Shown piece after piece: positions 48,608 to 60,097 of a stretch of 64,000 nucleotides of DNA. Below the pieces are notes generated by a model. The model searched no databases. It worked only from the letters and a program-made list of their open reading frames with translations, and was not told the DNA's origin. Both the position numbers and the translations under genes were made by a program. The stretch's first letter is position 1, and each line of letters starts with the position of its first letter. Origin of the DNA: Laccaria trichodermophora (Eukaryota; Basidiomycota; Agaricomycetes; Agaricales; Hydnangiaceae); the NCBI GenBank assembly GCA_018417955.1, contig JACTVC010000007.1, positions 1,054,001-1,118,000 on the forward strand, written 5' to 3'.

Positions 48608-49340
48608 ACAGAGGGGGGAGGGAGGGGAAAGGGAAAGGGAGGGGGAAGAAAGGAATGAATAGAGGGGGGAGGAAGCAAGGAAGGGGGAAGGAAAGGGAGG
48701 GGGGGGAGAGAGGAGCAAGGAAAGGGGGAGGGGGGAAAGGGGGAGAGGGAGTGAAGGGGGGAGAGAGTGGAGGGGAGTGGGAGTGGTGAAGAGATGAGGT
48801 AGTGATAGGGGGAGTGAGTGGAGGGGAAGGGTGGTGCTGCTGAGCCCTCGTCGCCATTCTGCACTGGCGTTGGCGGTGGTGGGCGCTTGTTGTTTTTCGT
48901 GGGTGTGTTGTTTTTCGGGTGTGGTGGGGGTGGGGTTTTCGTGGGCGCTCGTTCGTTGTCGCGTGTCGTTGTGTCGTCGTCGTGGTGTGTCGTCGACCCC
49001 ACGTGTATTCATCGTCGCGTGTCGTCGTCGTCGTCGTGTGTCGTTGTCGTCGTCCCCACGTGTAGTCGTCGTCGTCGTCCTCGCGTGTCGTCATCGTCCT
49101 CGTGTGTCGTTGTCGTTGTCGTTGTCGCGTGCCGCTGGCGCCTGTCGTGGTGAGAATGGGGCATTGGGGTGGTGGGGCATACATACCGTTGGCCCATGAC
49201 GTGGCCACGTCATGGGCGCCGTCCCTTGTTCTTGGCCTGTCCTTCCACGTTGGCGTGGCGGCGTTGGCGTTGGCGTTGGCGTGGGCGGCGTTGGCGTTGG
49301 CGGCGTTGGAGGGGAGTGGTGAAGGGTGGTGGTGGTGGTG
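48608..49340. repeat. Polypurine tract and GTCGTC / GGCGTTGGCG arrays
   Basis: G-rich purine strand, then trinucleotide GTC arrays and GGCGTTGGCGTT hexamers. Prone to triplex or quadruplex formation. Open frames here (SerThr- or ArgValVal-rich) are artefacts of the repeat. Confidence 0.85.
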
Positions 49341-49777
49341 GTGGAAGGGAATGGGATGGTCACGGAAGTGTGACCATGCTGCAAATAGAAGATGTGACGA
49401 CATGGCACGCCCTCAGGTAAGTCACTTGACCTCACCCCGCAGACTGAACAAAATCATGAATCCTTATTGCAGCTATCACTGACCCACACTATACATAAAT
49501 TATAACACTTCCATTCATTGATCAATAAAATTGTAAGTATAGCTTGTATATTGTATAGTCTATTTTCGCTTTTTTAGTAGTATTCATATATAATAATAAT
49601 AATATACTGGAATGACTGCAATCCACTGGACTCCACTGGACTCCACTGGACTCTGACTGGACTCATAGTCCACTGGACTGGGACTGGACTCAGGAAAGTG
49701 GCTGGCAGTCCAGTGGGAGTCCACTGGACTGGACTGGACTCCAGTGGACTGGGCATTCTGCCAGCCAATCTGGCCTG

Positions 49778-51605
49778 GAGGACTTTACACTCCCCCACAT
49801 ATTCTGGTTGGACTCCAGATGGACTCCGGCGGACTCCAGATGGATTACTGCTGTTCATCCAGATTTTTTCTTTGGTGGCAACCCAGCCAAATGTTAGTCT
49901 AGAATCCAGCTGGACTCCAGCTGGACTCCAGCTGGACTCCAGGTCCACCATCTGGACTGCATGGACTCCACCTCATAACACAGTCAATGAGCCAGACTCC
50001 ATATGGAGTCCAGCAGGAGTTTACAATTTCTGTTTATTTATTATTGTTATTATTAGACAAGGAAAAAAGAATGCCATGACTGGGAATTGAACACTCAATC
50101 ACTTGGGCAGCATTTACCGCTGCAATAAACCACTACACCACGAAGGCTTTATTAGCTGCACAATATTTACACATCATATACCCTCGCTCCCGGCACGTTC
50201 CGAAGGCTGGCCAAACACGTTGGCTTTGTTGCCACGTCCTTGTCTTTCGTCTTCCCACCACCACCTTCCCACATCCAACCTCGTTCGACACACCCAACCA
50301 CCCCACGTCGTTCAAACCGACCTCACGACAACGGCAACCCCACGACAACGGCAACCCCATGCAACAACACTCCACCAATGCCAACGACAGCCCACTACCA
50401 CCACCAAGGCCGACGACACGATGACGTGTCAACAACGCGAGGACGACGACACGCGACAACGACGACACGCAACAACGACGACGACATGCGACGACGACGA
50501 CGACATGCGACAACGACACGCGACAACGACCACGACCACGACGACGGCACACAACCACGACGACAGCGACGGCACGCGACAACGACGACACGCGACGACC
50601 ACCACCACGACGGCACGCAACGACGACGACAGCGACGGCACGCGACAACGACGACACGCGACACCGACCACGACACGCGACAACGACACGCGACAACGAT
50701 GACGTGCGACAACGACACGCGACAACGACGACACGCGACAACGACAACGACAACGGCACGCAACGACGACGACAGCGACGGCACGCGACAGCGACGACAC
50801 ACGACAACGATGAACGGCCGCCCTGGGACGACAACACAACGCCCACGCAGGACGTGACGAGGGCCAAGTATGACCACTCCTTTCCCCCTTCATTACTCCC
50901 CACCCCCTCCCATATTGCTCACCACTCCCTCCCCCTTCCATTCCTCTCTCCCCCCTCCACTCCTCTCTCTCCCCCCTCCCTCGCTTCCACCCTCCCTCCA
51001 TTCCACCCTCCCTTTTCCCTTTCCCTTCCCCTCCATTCCTCTCTCCCTTCTCCCATTCCCTCCCCCCTCCATTCCTCTCTCCCTTCTCCCATTCCCTCCC
51101 CCCTCCATTCCTCTCTCCCTTCTCCCATTCCCTCCCCCCTCCATTCCTCTCTCCCTTCTCCCATTCCCTCCCCCCTCCATTCCTCTCTCCCTTCTCCCAT
51201 TCCCTCCCCCCTCCCTTCCTGATCACCACTCCCTCCCCCCCACTCCTTCCCCCCTCTCTGTAACATAGAATGCATTATATTTAACTTATTTAGTTACTAA
51301 TATACTTCAATTTTCTTTCTATATAGTTATGTATACAGTTATCAATACAACATCTGTTCACCTATGAATTTTGTATGAAATTTTGAGGTGGCAGAAGGTC
51401 TGACTTGTCAAAATTCCACAACATTCTTTGAGAGAGTCCAGACAGAGTCCATGCAGACTCCATCTGGACTCCAGCTTGATGACCCAAAAATATACATTTG
51501 GTTCTATTTGAGGTAGACTCCACCTGGACTAAATGGAGTCCAGATGGAGTCCAGTGGAGTCCAGGTGGAGTCTGACCGGAGTGTGTGGGGGAGTGTAAAG
51601 TACAC
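49778..51605. mobile_element. Nested non-autonomous element with perfect 8-bp duplication CTGGCCTG
   Basis: Starts GAGGACTTTACACTCCCCC and ends GGGGGAGTGTAAAGTACAC; the two ends share ACTTTACACTCCCCCACA inverted. CTGGCCTG flanks at 49770-49777 and 51606-51613. Inside are GGACTCCAG words, a tRNA-like sequence (50073-50147), CGACAACGAC arrays (50300-50830) and a polypyrimidine tract with a 41-bp tandem unit (50900-51230). Confidence 0.9.
50073..50147 (-). ncRNA. Degenerate tRNA-like sequence
   Basis: On the minus strand, GTGGTGTAGTGGTTTA gives a good box A / D arm and GTGTTCAATTCCC resembles box B. The anticodon arm is perfect: GCAGC, loop GGTAAAT, GCTGC. The acceptor and T stems pair poorly and position 33 is G, so this is probably a tRNA-derived pseudogene or the head of a SINE, not a working tRNA. 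Confidence 0.4.
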
Positions 51606-52060
51606 CTGGCCTGGTAAGAGGGCCACTGGAATCCATATGGATTACGTGGGGGAGGGTAAAGACCTCCCCAACATCAATGCTTGCTTTACAATTTTTGCAC
51701 ATTTCCCTAGAATACCAATGAGGTGTGCCTCTGCTTTTAATTTTACAGTAAATACCTGAGCCACAGAACACAATGAGACAGCAGGAATCCCACCTGCTGT
51801 CTCGTTTGTTTGCCTGGCTTACATCCCCCTTGTACATACTTAGAATCAAACAAGGTGGTGTTTTCACGCTGCCTCTTACTTTGAAATTTTGATTAAGTCT
51901 GTATTACCCAAAATAGACATTTGAAACAAACCCCCAGCCCTAGCTGTGTGTGTTTAAGTTCCCACATCTTTCTTCCCTTCCCCCTTCATCTTGCTTCCTG
52001 TCCCCTTTGTTCTTGCAGTCCCACTTGGCTCTTGTGCCTGCTAATCTTGCTGTCTACTGC

Positions 52061-53964
52061 TATGAGTGCAAGAGAGCTTTGATCTTTACAAGCTGGGGTG
52101 AATTCTCCCCCCAAATGAGGCCGGAAACATGGCCAATCCAATTCTGAGGCAACAAACACCAAGCGTGCCAAGGCCACCACCAAGAATGATGTTGAGGGGA
52201 GTGGTGAGGAAGAACCAGAGGCTGGAAAGGGCACCACAAGGGGAAAGAGCAGTGGTATGAAGGGGAAAAAAGCAAGGTGAGTGGCCTGTTTTATACCAGT
52301 ACTTGCATACTAACTATTCTATTCAGAATGACAGGTGCCCAGCAAGCAGCCAGAGACAAGGCTGAGAATGATAAGGGTGTCCCAGCCCAGCTGACACCGT
52401 GAGCTCTTTTAGCTTTATTTGATTATTTATAATGTGATGTTGATAGGGTTGAGTGAGCTCTTGAAGCTGCTGGTACTTCTGTTGCACCCCCAAAGCATAC
52501 TGCAAATTAGCCACCCCTTCCCTCCTTCCTCCTGCTCCTACCCTTTCGAGCAGCCATTCTTGTATCAATCGTGAGCCAGAAGTTACTGCTGGACATGAAG
52601 AAGTAAGTGGTGAGGAGAGCAATGAGGAAGATGGAGATGAGGGCGATGAGGTTGATGAGGTTGATGAGGGTAGTGATGGGAAAGATATCTGATTTGGCCC
52701 ACCAAGAGGTTGTCATCAGGCCAAATCTGGTTCTGGTTATGAGGAGCCCTTGGCCAAGAGTAATATTTTGTTTTATATTTCAATCTTTTATTTATTTATT
52801 ATGATCTATCCATGGATATTGATCTTTCCAATTTGGCTCCTTCTGAGACAGCAGTCCCTGCTAATGGGTCTTCCCATTCTACTGGGGGTATTTTGTGTGG
52901 GCGTGCTGTAAAAGGTCAGACCCCTTTCTAATGGTCGCATTAATATCGACAATGCCACCTCACATCTAAATGTCAAGTCCCCCTGTTTTGAGACATTTGG
53001 CCCACTTCTGAAAAAGGTGGCCAAGAGCTATTCCCCTGTTTGCAGTAAGTGTTTGACTATATATAAATATACAAAGTTTAATAAAGCTTCATCTCAGATC
53101 ACAATTATCATGTCTATATTTTGGATAAGAAGCAGTGGTCCATCATGGGCCATTACAATGTAGTAGTTGAGGATGATGAGGATGCTATTTGGGAGGAGGA
53201 TGACATTGGTAAAGTTACACATATTCTTCTGGTATGTTTTATTGGCTATTCTTGGTTTAAATTTTATTTAAATTATGTCTAGGAAAATGACCATGAGCAA
53301 ATGGTTGCTTCTGTGCTTTTTGTCTGTTGCTTCTGATTCTCATGGACAGTCTCGAGCATCATCTGTTAGTAGATCTGAGGTGACTGGTCCTTCAAGGCTT
53401 TCTAGTGCCAACAAAGCACTTCTGTTCGAATATCTTGGGATTGACAGAGATCTTGCTTCTCTGGATAAGGCTGGGTTACAGCCAGCCTATCAGAAGTTTA
53501 AGGCTATCATCAATGCTACACCTACAGTTATGGGCTTGAGCAAGGATGCTGAGTGGAAGTTGCAGTTTGATGATGGAGCTGCCTGGGTTCCCAACATTGT
53601 CGACTTTATCCATATCTTTATCACTAAGACTCAGTTCTACCAAGTCTGGAAGCCTACATTCCTAAGAGCAGAGGAATATCCAGATATGCGAGACTGGTGT
53701 AATGAGGAGGAGGATTGCCTTGCTACTGAGGATTTGTGGGACATAAGGAGCAGTCGAGTGCTGTGCTTTCCTGATTTGAAGAAATGGCTTGACAAAAAAG
53801 ATCATGAGGGAGAGTTGAAGAAGCATGGTGATCTGAAGGGGAAGATAAAAGCTCCAGACAGTCCCAAGAAGAATCATGATGAAGATAAACATGTGGAGCA
53901 GATAAAGCACAAGAAGTTGAGGCAGGCAAGGGAAAGGGATTTGGATGAGGAAGCTTCTGAGTAA
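52061..53964 (+). pseudogene. Gene A copy (second KDZ element), decayed
   Basis: Same exon order as 2785-4988, with clearly similar protein in the last exon (YLGIDRDLASLDKAGLQ, AAWVPNIVDFIHIFI, EYPDMRDWCNEEED). In-frame stops lie near codon 6 (52076), at 52116-52118 and at 52690-52692; the last two are TGA where gene A has CGA. Other CG sites also changed to TG or CA (for example CGT to CAT at 52128). Parts of exons 6-8 are deleted. It ends in TCTGAGTAAGTAG, like gene A, keeping the donor at 53961. The chromovirus begins a few bases later. Confidence 0.85.
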
Positions 53965-53984
53965 GTAGGTAAGGCGCATGTTCA

Positions 53985-56900
53985 ATCTATAGGCAGGGGT
54001 GAAGTGAAAGCGCGTCTAGACTCCGGAGCAGATATCACTCTCATGTCGGAGGAGTTTTGGAAGCAACTGGGTACTTTACCTCAGCCGAAGGAAGGAATGC
54101 GGATGAAGTTATATCATCTCACAGGGCACGCTAAAGTCCTTGGGTACATTAAGACCCGTTTGTACACTCTGACGACGGACCAAGTATGGATAGGTTTTGA
54201 GTTAGAAGCTTAGGTGGTCCAAGGCATGAGGGTCCCTCTTTTGCTAGGCGAGGACTTCCAAACCGCATACGAACTACATGTGAAACGTTACACTACAGGT
54301 CATTGCGAGGTGACCCTTAACAACAATGCGAAGGTCATCCCCGCGTCATCCGCCCACGACGTCGATCTGGGATTCGAAATACGCCAGTCCTATCTGACTC
54401 AGTCCTTTGTACGCGCCAAGACTGCCAGACGAAAACGAGCTAAGGAACTGATTAAGATGCCTAAGGAACTATCCCCTGTCTATGCAATTGAGGATGCTAG
54501 AGTGGAACCTGGTACCGTGAAGCCCATTCGAGTAAAAGGTGCTTTGAAAGGGAGAGCGGAATGGCTGGTGGAGAAGGTCATAGTCGGGTCAGACACGACA
54601 GACATCCTAGCGGCTCCCTTCACTTGGATCTCATCAGAGAACCCAGTTCTACCTGTAGCAAACCCCGGTATCAGGCCTCTGTACATACGCAAGGGCGAGA
54701 TCGTAGGCCGCTTAGCGGATCCTTCATCCTACCTAGACCATCCGGATGAGCAAGAGTTACCCAAATACGTTGCTTCGGCGGAGGCTATCAAGATGGTCAT
54801 CAATGAAACCTTGAAGGAGCGAAATCCCACAAGTATGGACGCTCCAGGAAAACCTTTTGATAGTAAGCTGGAGGAAGAAGAGCATTGGGGACCTAAGACG
54901 ACAGCCATACCAGAGGATCCCACTTCAGGACCCGTGTCAGAACTGGTCAATCTTGGACCGGATATACCGCCGGACATTCTTCCAAGATTAGAAGAGGTGC
55001 TTCAGAGGAATTCTTCAGCTTTCGGCATTGATGGCAGGTTGGGCCATGTAGATGCGAAAGTTTCTATCCCGCTCAAGCCTGGAACAGTTCCTACCTCCTT
55101 ACCTATGTATGGCGCTTCACCAGCTAAGAGGGAAGTCATCGATCAACAAGTCAAAGCATGGTTTGAAGCTGGAGTAATTGAGCCATCCATTAGCCCTTGG
55201 GGATTTCCAGTGGTCATAGTCTACAGGAACGGAAAGGCGCGATTAGCGGTTGACTATTGCAAGTTAAACACCAACACGATCCCAGACGAGTTTCCTATAC
55301 CACGCCAGTCCGAGATCATACAAGCTTATCAGGTTCCCAGGTATTATCATCATTTGACGCCTTGGCTGGGTTCACCCAATTAGAAATGAAAGAGGAGGAG
55401 AGGGAAAAGACTGCATTCAGGTGTCATCTGGGGTTATGGCAGTTTCGCAGGATGCCGTTCGGCCTACGCAATGGCCCCTCCATCTTTCAGTGGCTTATGC
55501 AAGGAATCCTAGCTCCGTACCTTTGGTTGTTCGCCTTAGTCTATATCGACGACATTGTAGTATTCTCGAAGTCTTGGGAAGAACACCTCACGCACCTCGA
55601 CGTAGTCCTAGGGGCAATTGCTAAAGCTGGAGTAACGCTATCCCCATCTAAGTGTTTCATAGGTTATTCGTCCATCCTGCTGTTAGGACAGAAGGTGTCG
55701 CGCCTGGGGTTATCCACTCATCAAGAGAAGGTACAAGCTATATTGGATCTGGACCGCCCAACATCGGTAGCAGACTTACAAAAATTTTTGGGCATGGTTG
55801 TTTATTTTTCACAGTATATACCTTATTATTCATTTATCGCCATGCCATTATTCGCACTATTGAAGAAGGGTGTCAAGTGGCATTGGGACGCGGAACATGA
55901 GCAGGCCTTCCACGAAGCGAAGGAGACGTTATCAAAGGCACCAGTATTAGGCCATCTGATACAGAGTTGCCCTTACCGGTTGTACACGGACGCTTCAGAC
56001 ATAGCCCTGGGCGTGTGTTTACAGCAAGTACAGCCAATCTCAGTACAGGACTTAAAGGGTACGCTGGCGTACGACCGATTGGAGAAAGCCTGGGTGGCAG
56101 GCACATCAGTTCCAAGCTTATTTCGGTCATTCGCTACGGGATACGAAGAAAGCGACCCTAATTCGGTCTGGGGGGCGACTTTGGATGAGACAGTGGTACA
56201 TGTTGAGCGAGTGATAGCGTATTGGAGTTGTACACTCAAGTCAGCAGAAAGGAATTATAGCACGACGGAGAGGGAGGCCTTAGGAGCAAAGGAGGCCCTA
56301 GTAAAATTTCAACCATTTATCGAGGGAGAGCAGGTTCTTCTTATTACAGATCACACCGCATTACAGTGGGCGAGAGTTTATGAGAACGCTAACCGGAGAC
56401 TAGCGGCGTGGGGGGCAGTATTCGCAGCCTACCCTGGTCTGAAGATTGTGCACAGACCGGGTCGAGTACACTCCAACGTGGACCCCTTATCCAGGCTACC
56501 GAGGACTCCGCAACATAGCTCTCCGGTTCAAGACGAATTACAACCCATTAGTTCTGACGAGGAAAAGAGGAGGGTAGCTCAAGAGGCAGAAGATCGTATG
56601 GGTAAATCAACAGCTCGAAAAGCAGCATTTGCAGCTTGGTGGTGGGAGGATTTGTTGGATGCTCAAGCATTTGCCATCCAAACGAAGTCTAAAGACGAAG
56701 ACGATGGACTGCCGAAGGCATTTCCAGAAATCGATCAGTGGTCCTATCTGTTAGATGCACAACCTGAAGGAAAGGAAGAGGAATGGGAGAGCAGAGCTCA
56801 CCTATTGGTAGCGCTAAGCCCCAAAGTCATAAACAAATTTGCGAAAGGATATGAGGAAGATCCGTTTTTCAAACAATACTACGTGGAGGAAATTCCAAAC

Positions 56901-58337
56901 CCTCGCATAGCCATTACCCCATCACATTTCTGCAAAGGGTCAAACGGGTTACTTTACTTTATTGATGCCCGTTGGGAGACAAGGCTATGCGTTCCTCGTT
57001 CTCAGATACAGTTTGTGCTAGAATGGATTCACGAAGCCCCACACGAGGCTGCTCATGGGGGATATGTCAAGACGCTGGAGTGAGTCCGTGAATTATTCTT
57101 CTGGAAAGGCATGAACCGAAGTACCGAGAAGTTCTGTGAGACCTGCGACGTATGCCAGAAGACTAAGATCAATCGCACTAAGAAAATGGGTGCGCTACGA
57201 CCTTCGCATATCCCATCACGGCCATTCGAGACGGTTTCTTTAGACCTCATTACAGGGCTGCCGCCTTCCGGTCCCGAAAAGTACACAGCGATTCTGGTCA
57301 TCGTGGATAAATTCACCAAGTTTGGACTCTTCATACCCACCCACGACACGCTCTCTCAGGAAGGATTTGCGAAGCTATTCGTCGACAGAGTAGTACATGT
57401 GTACGGCATGCCTCATAGGATCATTGCTGACCGAGATCGCCACTGGGCGACAGGCTTCTGGAAGACGGTAGTAGCTCTACACGGCTCTAAGATGGCTCTA
57501 TCATCTTCCCATCACCCTCAGACTGATGGGCAGACCGAAATCCTCAATGCGACAATAGAACAAATGTTGAGGGCCTACGTCTCTCATGATCGCAGTTCCT
57601 GGTCCGAATGGCTATCAGTTCTAGCATTCGCTTACAATTCCGCGAGACACTCTTCCACCGAAGATACTCCCAACGGCTTACTGCTCAACTATCATCCGAA
57701 GATTTCGACGGGGGAAATTCTATTAGGACAAGAGACCTCCGAGGTTACTTTTCACCCTAGCCACCAAGGTGAAGAATACGTTAAAACCATTAACCTCTGG
57801 CGACACCAAGTGAGAGATGCTCTAGTACTTGCACAGCAACGGCAAGCGAAAGCCTTCAATAAGGATAGACGCCCCGTGGAGGAAATCAACCCCGGCAATT
57901 TGGTACTGGTCAATCCGCACACGTTGAAATTGGTAGAAGTCGAAGGCACTGGCAGGAAGCTCGTGCAAAGAATGATAGGGCCATTTGAGGTAATGGAGCG
58001 CATTAACCCCAACGTCTACCGGCTCCGATTACCGGATTCCTATCCTATGCACCCCGTAATCAACATCGATCACCTGAGGAAGTACAAACAATCCCCGGAA
58101 GAGTTCAAGGACCGTACTACTCTACCCCCCACGCGAGACTTTCTACCAAGTGAGGAGTACGAAGTTGAAGCCATTTTAGGACATAAGGCGTCGGGTAAAA
58201 AGAAAGGCAATCGAAGAATGTTTAGAGTCAGATGGGTAGGGTATGGGCCAGAAGCGGACTTGTGGGTTTCGGAGGTCAACTTGCGCAATTCTCCGGAAAT
58301 TAAAAGGGAATACCTTACTAAGATGGGACTAAACTAG
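53985..58337 (+). pseudogene. Protease-RT-RNaseH-integrase-chromodomain polyprotein, copy 2
   Basis: Protease: LDSGADITLMS and VPLLLGEDF, separated by a TAG at 54211-54213. RT: AVDYCKLNTNTIPDEFPIPR, then a 1-nt loss near 55335, then FDALAGFTQLEM, FGLRNGPSIFQ and the YIDD box in ALVYIDDIVVFSKSWEEHL. RNase H: LYTDASDIALG, STTEREALGAKEAL, LITDHTALQW. Integrase: HEAPHEAAHGG, CETCDVCQKTK, SLDLITGLPPSG, IIADRDRHW, TDGQTEILNAT. Chromodomain: SEEYEVEAILGH to RMFRVRWVGYGPEADLWV, ending at 58337. A TGA at 57081-57083 lies at the same place as one in copy 1. Apart from the TAG, one frameshift and this TGA the frame is intact. Confidence 0.9.
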
Positions 58338-58505
58338 AACTAAAAAAGGGCCCTTGATCTCCATAGGAATTAAGCGAATTTTCAAACACCGCTGAAATTA
58401 AAAGGGAAATGAGAAGGTCTTCTTCTCTAAGTTCAAGAGCAAGACTGCCATGTATACACTGTTACTACCAATTCCCTTTTTATAAGCCAACACACGTTCC
58501 TTCCT

Positions 58506-60097
58506 ATGTCTAATAAATTCCCTGCCTATCCCCTGCCGGTTCATGTTCAGGACTGTTCTTCATGCCCTAACCCTCTATGTCGCATCAAGACTTCGCACAA
58601 ATTCCAAGATCTTGTGCCTATGCCTCCCTTGCCAATGGGTATTCCTCAACTAGAGATTGTTCGTTTTGAGGAAGATAACCCCTTCCCTACAATCAACTGC
58701 TGGAAATCAGTATCGTTCAGTACTCGCGATCTCAGAAATGAACCTTGGGTGTATTTACCAGGAGGATATGGTTCTGTCAAGCTTTCAAAAGTGCTGGAAG
58801 TGAAAGGATGGGCGTTATACAATGGGATGAGAGATGGAAGGCTGATAGTCAGAATAGCTTTGCCCAAACGACGTCGCTGGCAGTGGTTGTGGTGGTAGGA
58901 GGAATGCTTGGAGAAACAAAGCTTTCGCAGCCTTTATCTTATTGCGAGCGTTCACACGGAACCCAGTTAATCCCAAGCCATCACATGAAAACCGACTTCA
59001 CATCAAGCACTCACTCACGAAACCCTTCATTAATTCCGCTCTAAAAGCTACCGGTGTTAATTCATAATTGTGACATATTACACAATACGCGAACGTGCCG
59101 TGGGAGTAATCTAGGATAATTACTTCTTTATACTACCTGTCTTCATCGATCGAAGCTTTAGTCTTGCCCCAGCTGCTTCGCACCGACCTTAATTCGTTCA
59201 AAAGGAATCTTACAGCCTCACTTTCCACAGCTGAAGGCCTGCCCATATCGCGTCGCGTTAACGTTGCAGAAGCCGAAAGAAACTATGATGGGCACCAAGT
59301 TTACACATACCCCCGCACCCAACGGATACGATTCGCAGCTCTATGATACAATACGTAGGAAAAGTCTCTCCAGGTATTTCGAGCTCCCGGTGGTCGATGA
59401 CACCTTATCACTAATCCTGCCGCCTTTCTCCCGAGTTCATAGTCGTTTAGTCATGACGTTAGGCAAAACCTGGTTATTATGGTCACCCAATTCCTTAATC
59501 AAGGCGTACTACCCAGGCATCAGAGCTCCGGGACACGAAGTTGGAATGGTTGAGGATAGGACAAGAAGGTGTTTCGACGGTCACTTAGGATGATTTGACC
59601 CCACGAAGTCACCACAACATTATGATCTGTTACAACCGTGGTTACCATTCGTAATGCGAGAACAAACACATCGAGTGTGCATTGAGAATGCTCCGTTGGC
59701 TATCGCATGGGTTAGTTCTTCGCCTCGAAGGGAGATAAGGGATTTGGGGCGTTTGGACATGGCCCTTCTGATACAGCTCACAACTCGCAACTTCAATTTG
59801 GAAGCAGCCATATCCACCATGACGGTCATAGCCGATATCAAGCAGGCGTACTGGGATAATAGGCTGCACTACCCTAACGAGAGCGAAATTAGAGGTTTGG
59901 GAGGGGAGCATCATTATGCGGATGTGGTGGACTTGGTGACTAAGATACAAAGGGGTTTGAATCTGAAGGATGCGTGGTTGAAGGCGATGTCTATTGTGAA
60001 AAGGGAACGTAGGGAAGCAGCGACGAAAGAATGGATGACGGAGACACCCTTCGCCGTGGATGACGTATTGGGAACATGGATTAACGGTGCCAATGAG
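58506..60097 (+). pseudogene. Extra 3' ORF, copy 2, frameshifted and truncated
   Basis: Starts MSNKFPAYPLPVHVQDCSSC, 170 bp after pol, and breaks near 58890. It resumes in other phases: VAEAERNYDGHQVYTY (59260-59310), YFELPVVDDTLSLILPPFSR (59370), and MREQTHRVCIENAPLAIAW to FAVDDVLGTWINGANE (59650-60097). Shared motifs with copy 1 (YDGH, EQTHR, LGxWxNG) show that this ORF is a regular part of the retroelement lineage. Family unknown. Confidence 0.55.

Larger units (their letters stand above)
48247..51667. mobile_element. Non-autonomous element with perfect 8-bp duplication CCAACATC, interrupted
   Basis: Starts CAGTACTTTACCATCCCCC and ends GGGAGGGTAAAGACCTCC. CCAACATC flanks at 48239-48246 and 51668-51675. 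Subterminal words are GGACTCCACT instead of GGAATCC. The interior has a polypurine tract (48608-48835) and GTCGTCGTC / GGCGTTGGCG arrays. Another element (49778-51605) is inserted near its right end. No gene. Confidence 0.9.
53969..60097 (+). mobile_element. Chromodomain Ty3/gypsy retroelement (copy 2), lacking LTRs and gag
   Basis: Begins inside the protease (AHVQSIGRGEVKARLDSG) directly after the gene A copy. It runs through RT, RNase H, integrase, chromodomain and the extra 3' ORF, ending abruptly in that ORF (NGANE) where another transposon end (CAGTACTTTACAG) starts at 60098. No LTR or flanking duplication is visible. It sits in the intron that should separate the two genes of the second KDZ element. 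Confidence 0.85.

Noticed and set aside
50240..51260. Open frames rich in Arg/Thr or Ser/Pro
   Set aside because: Direct translations of CGACAACGAC and CCTCCATTCC repeats.
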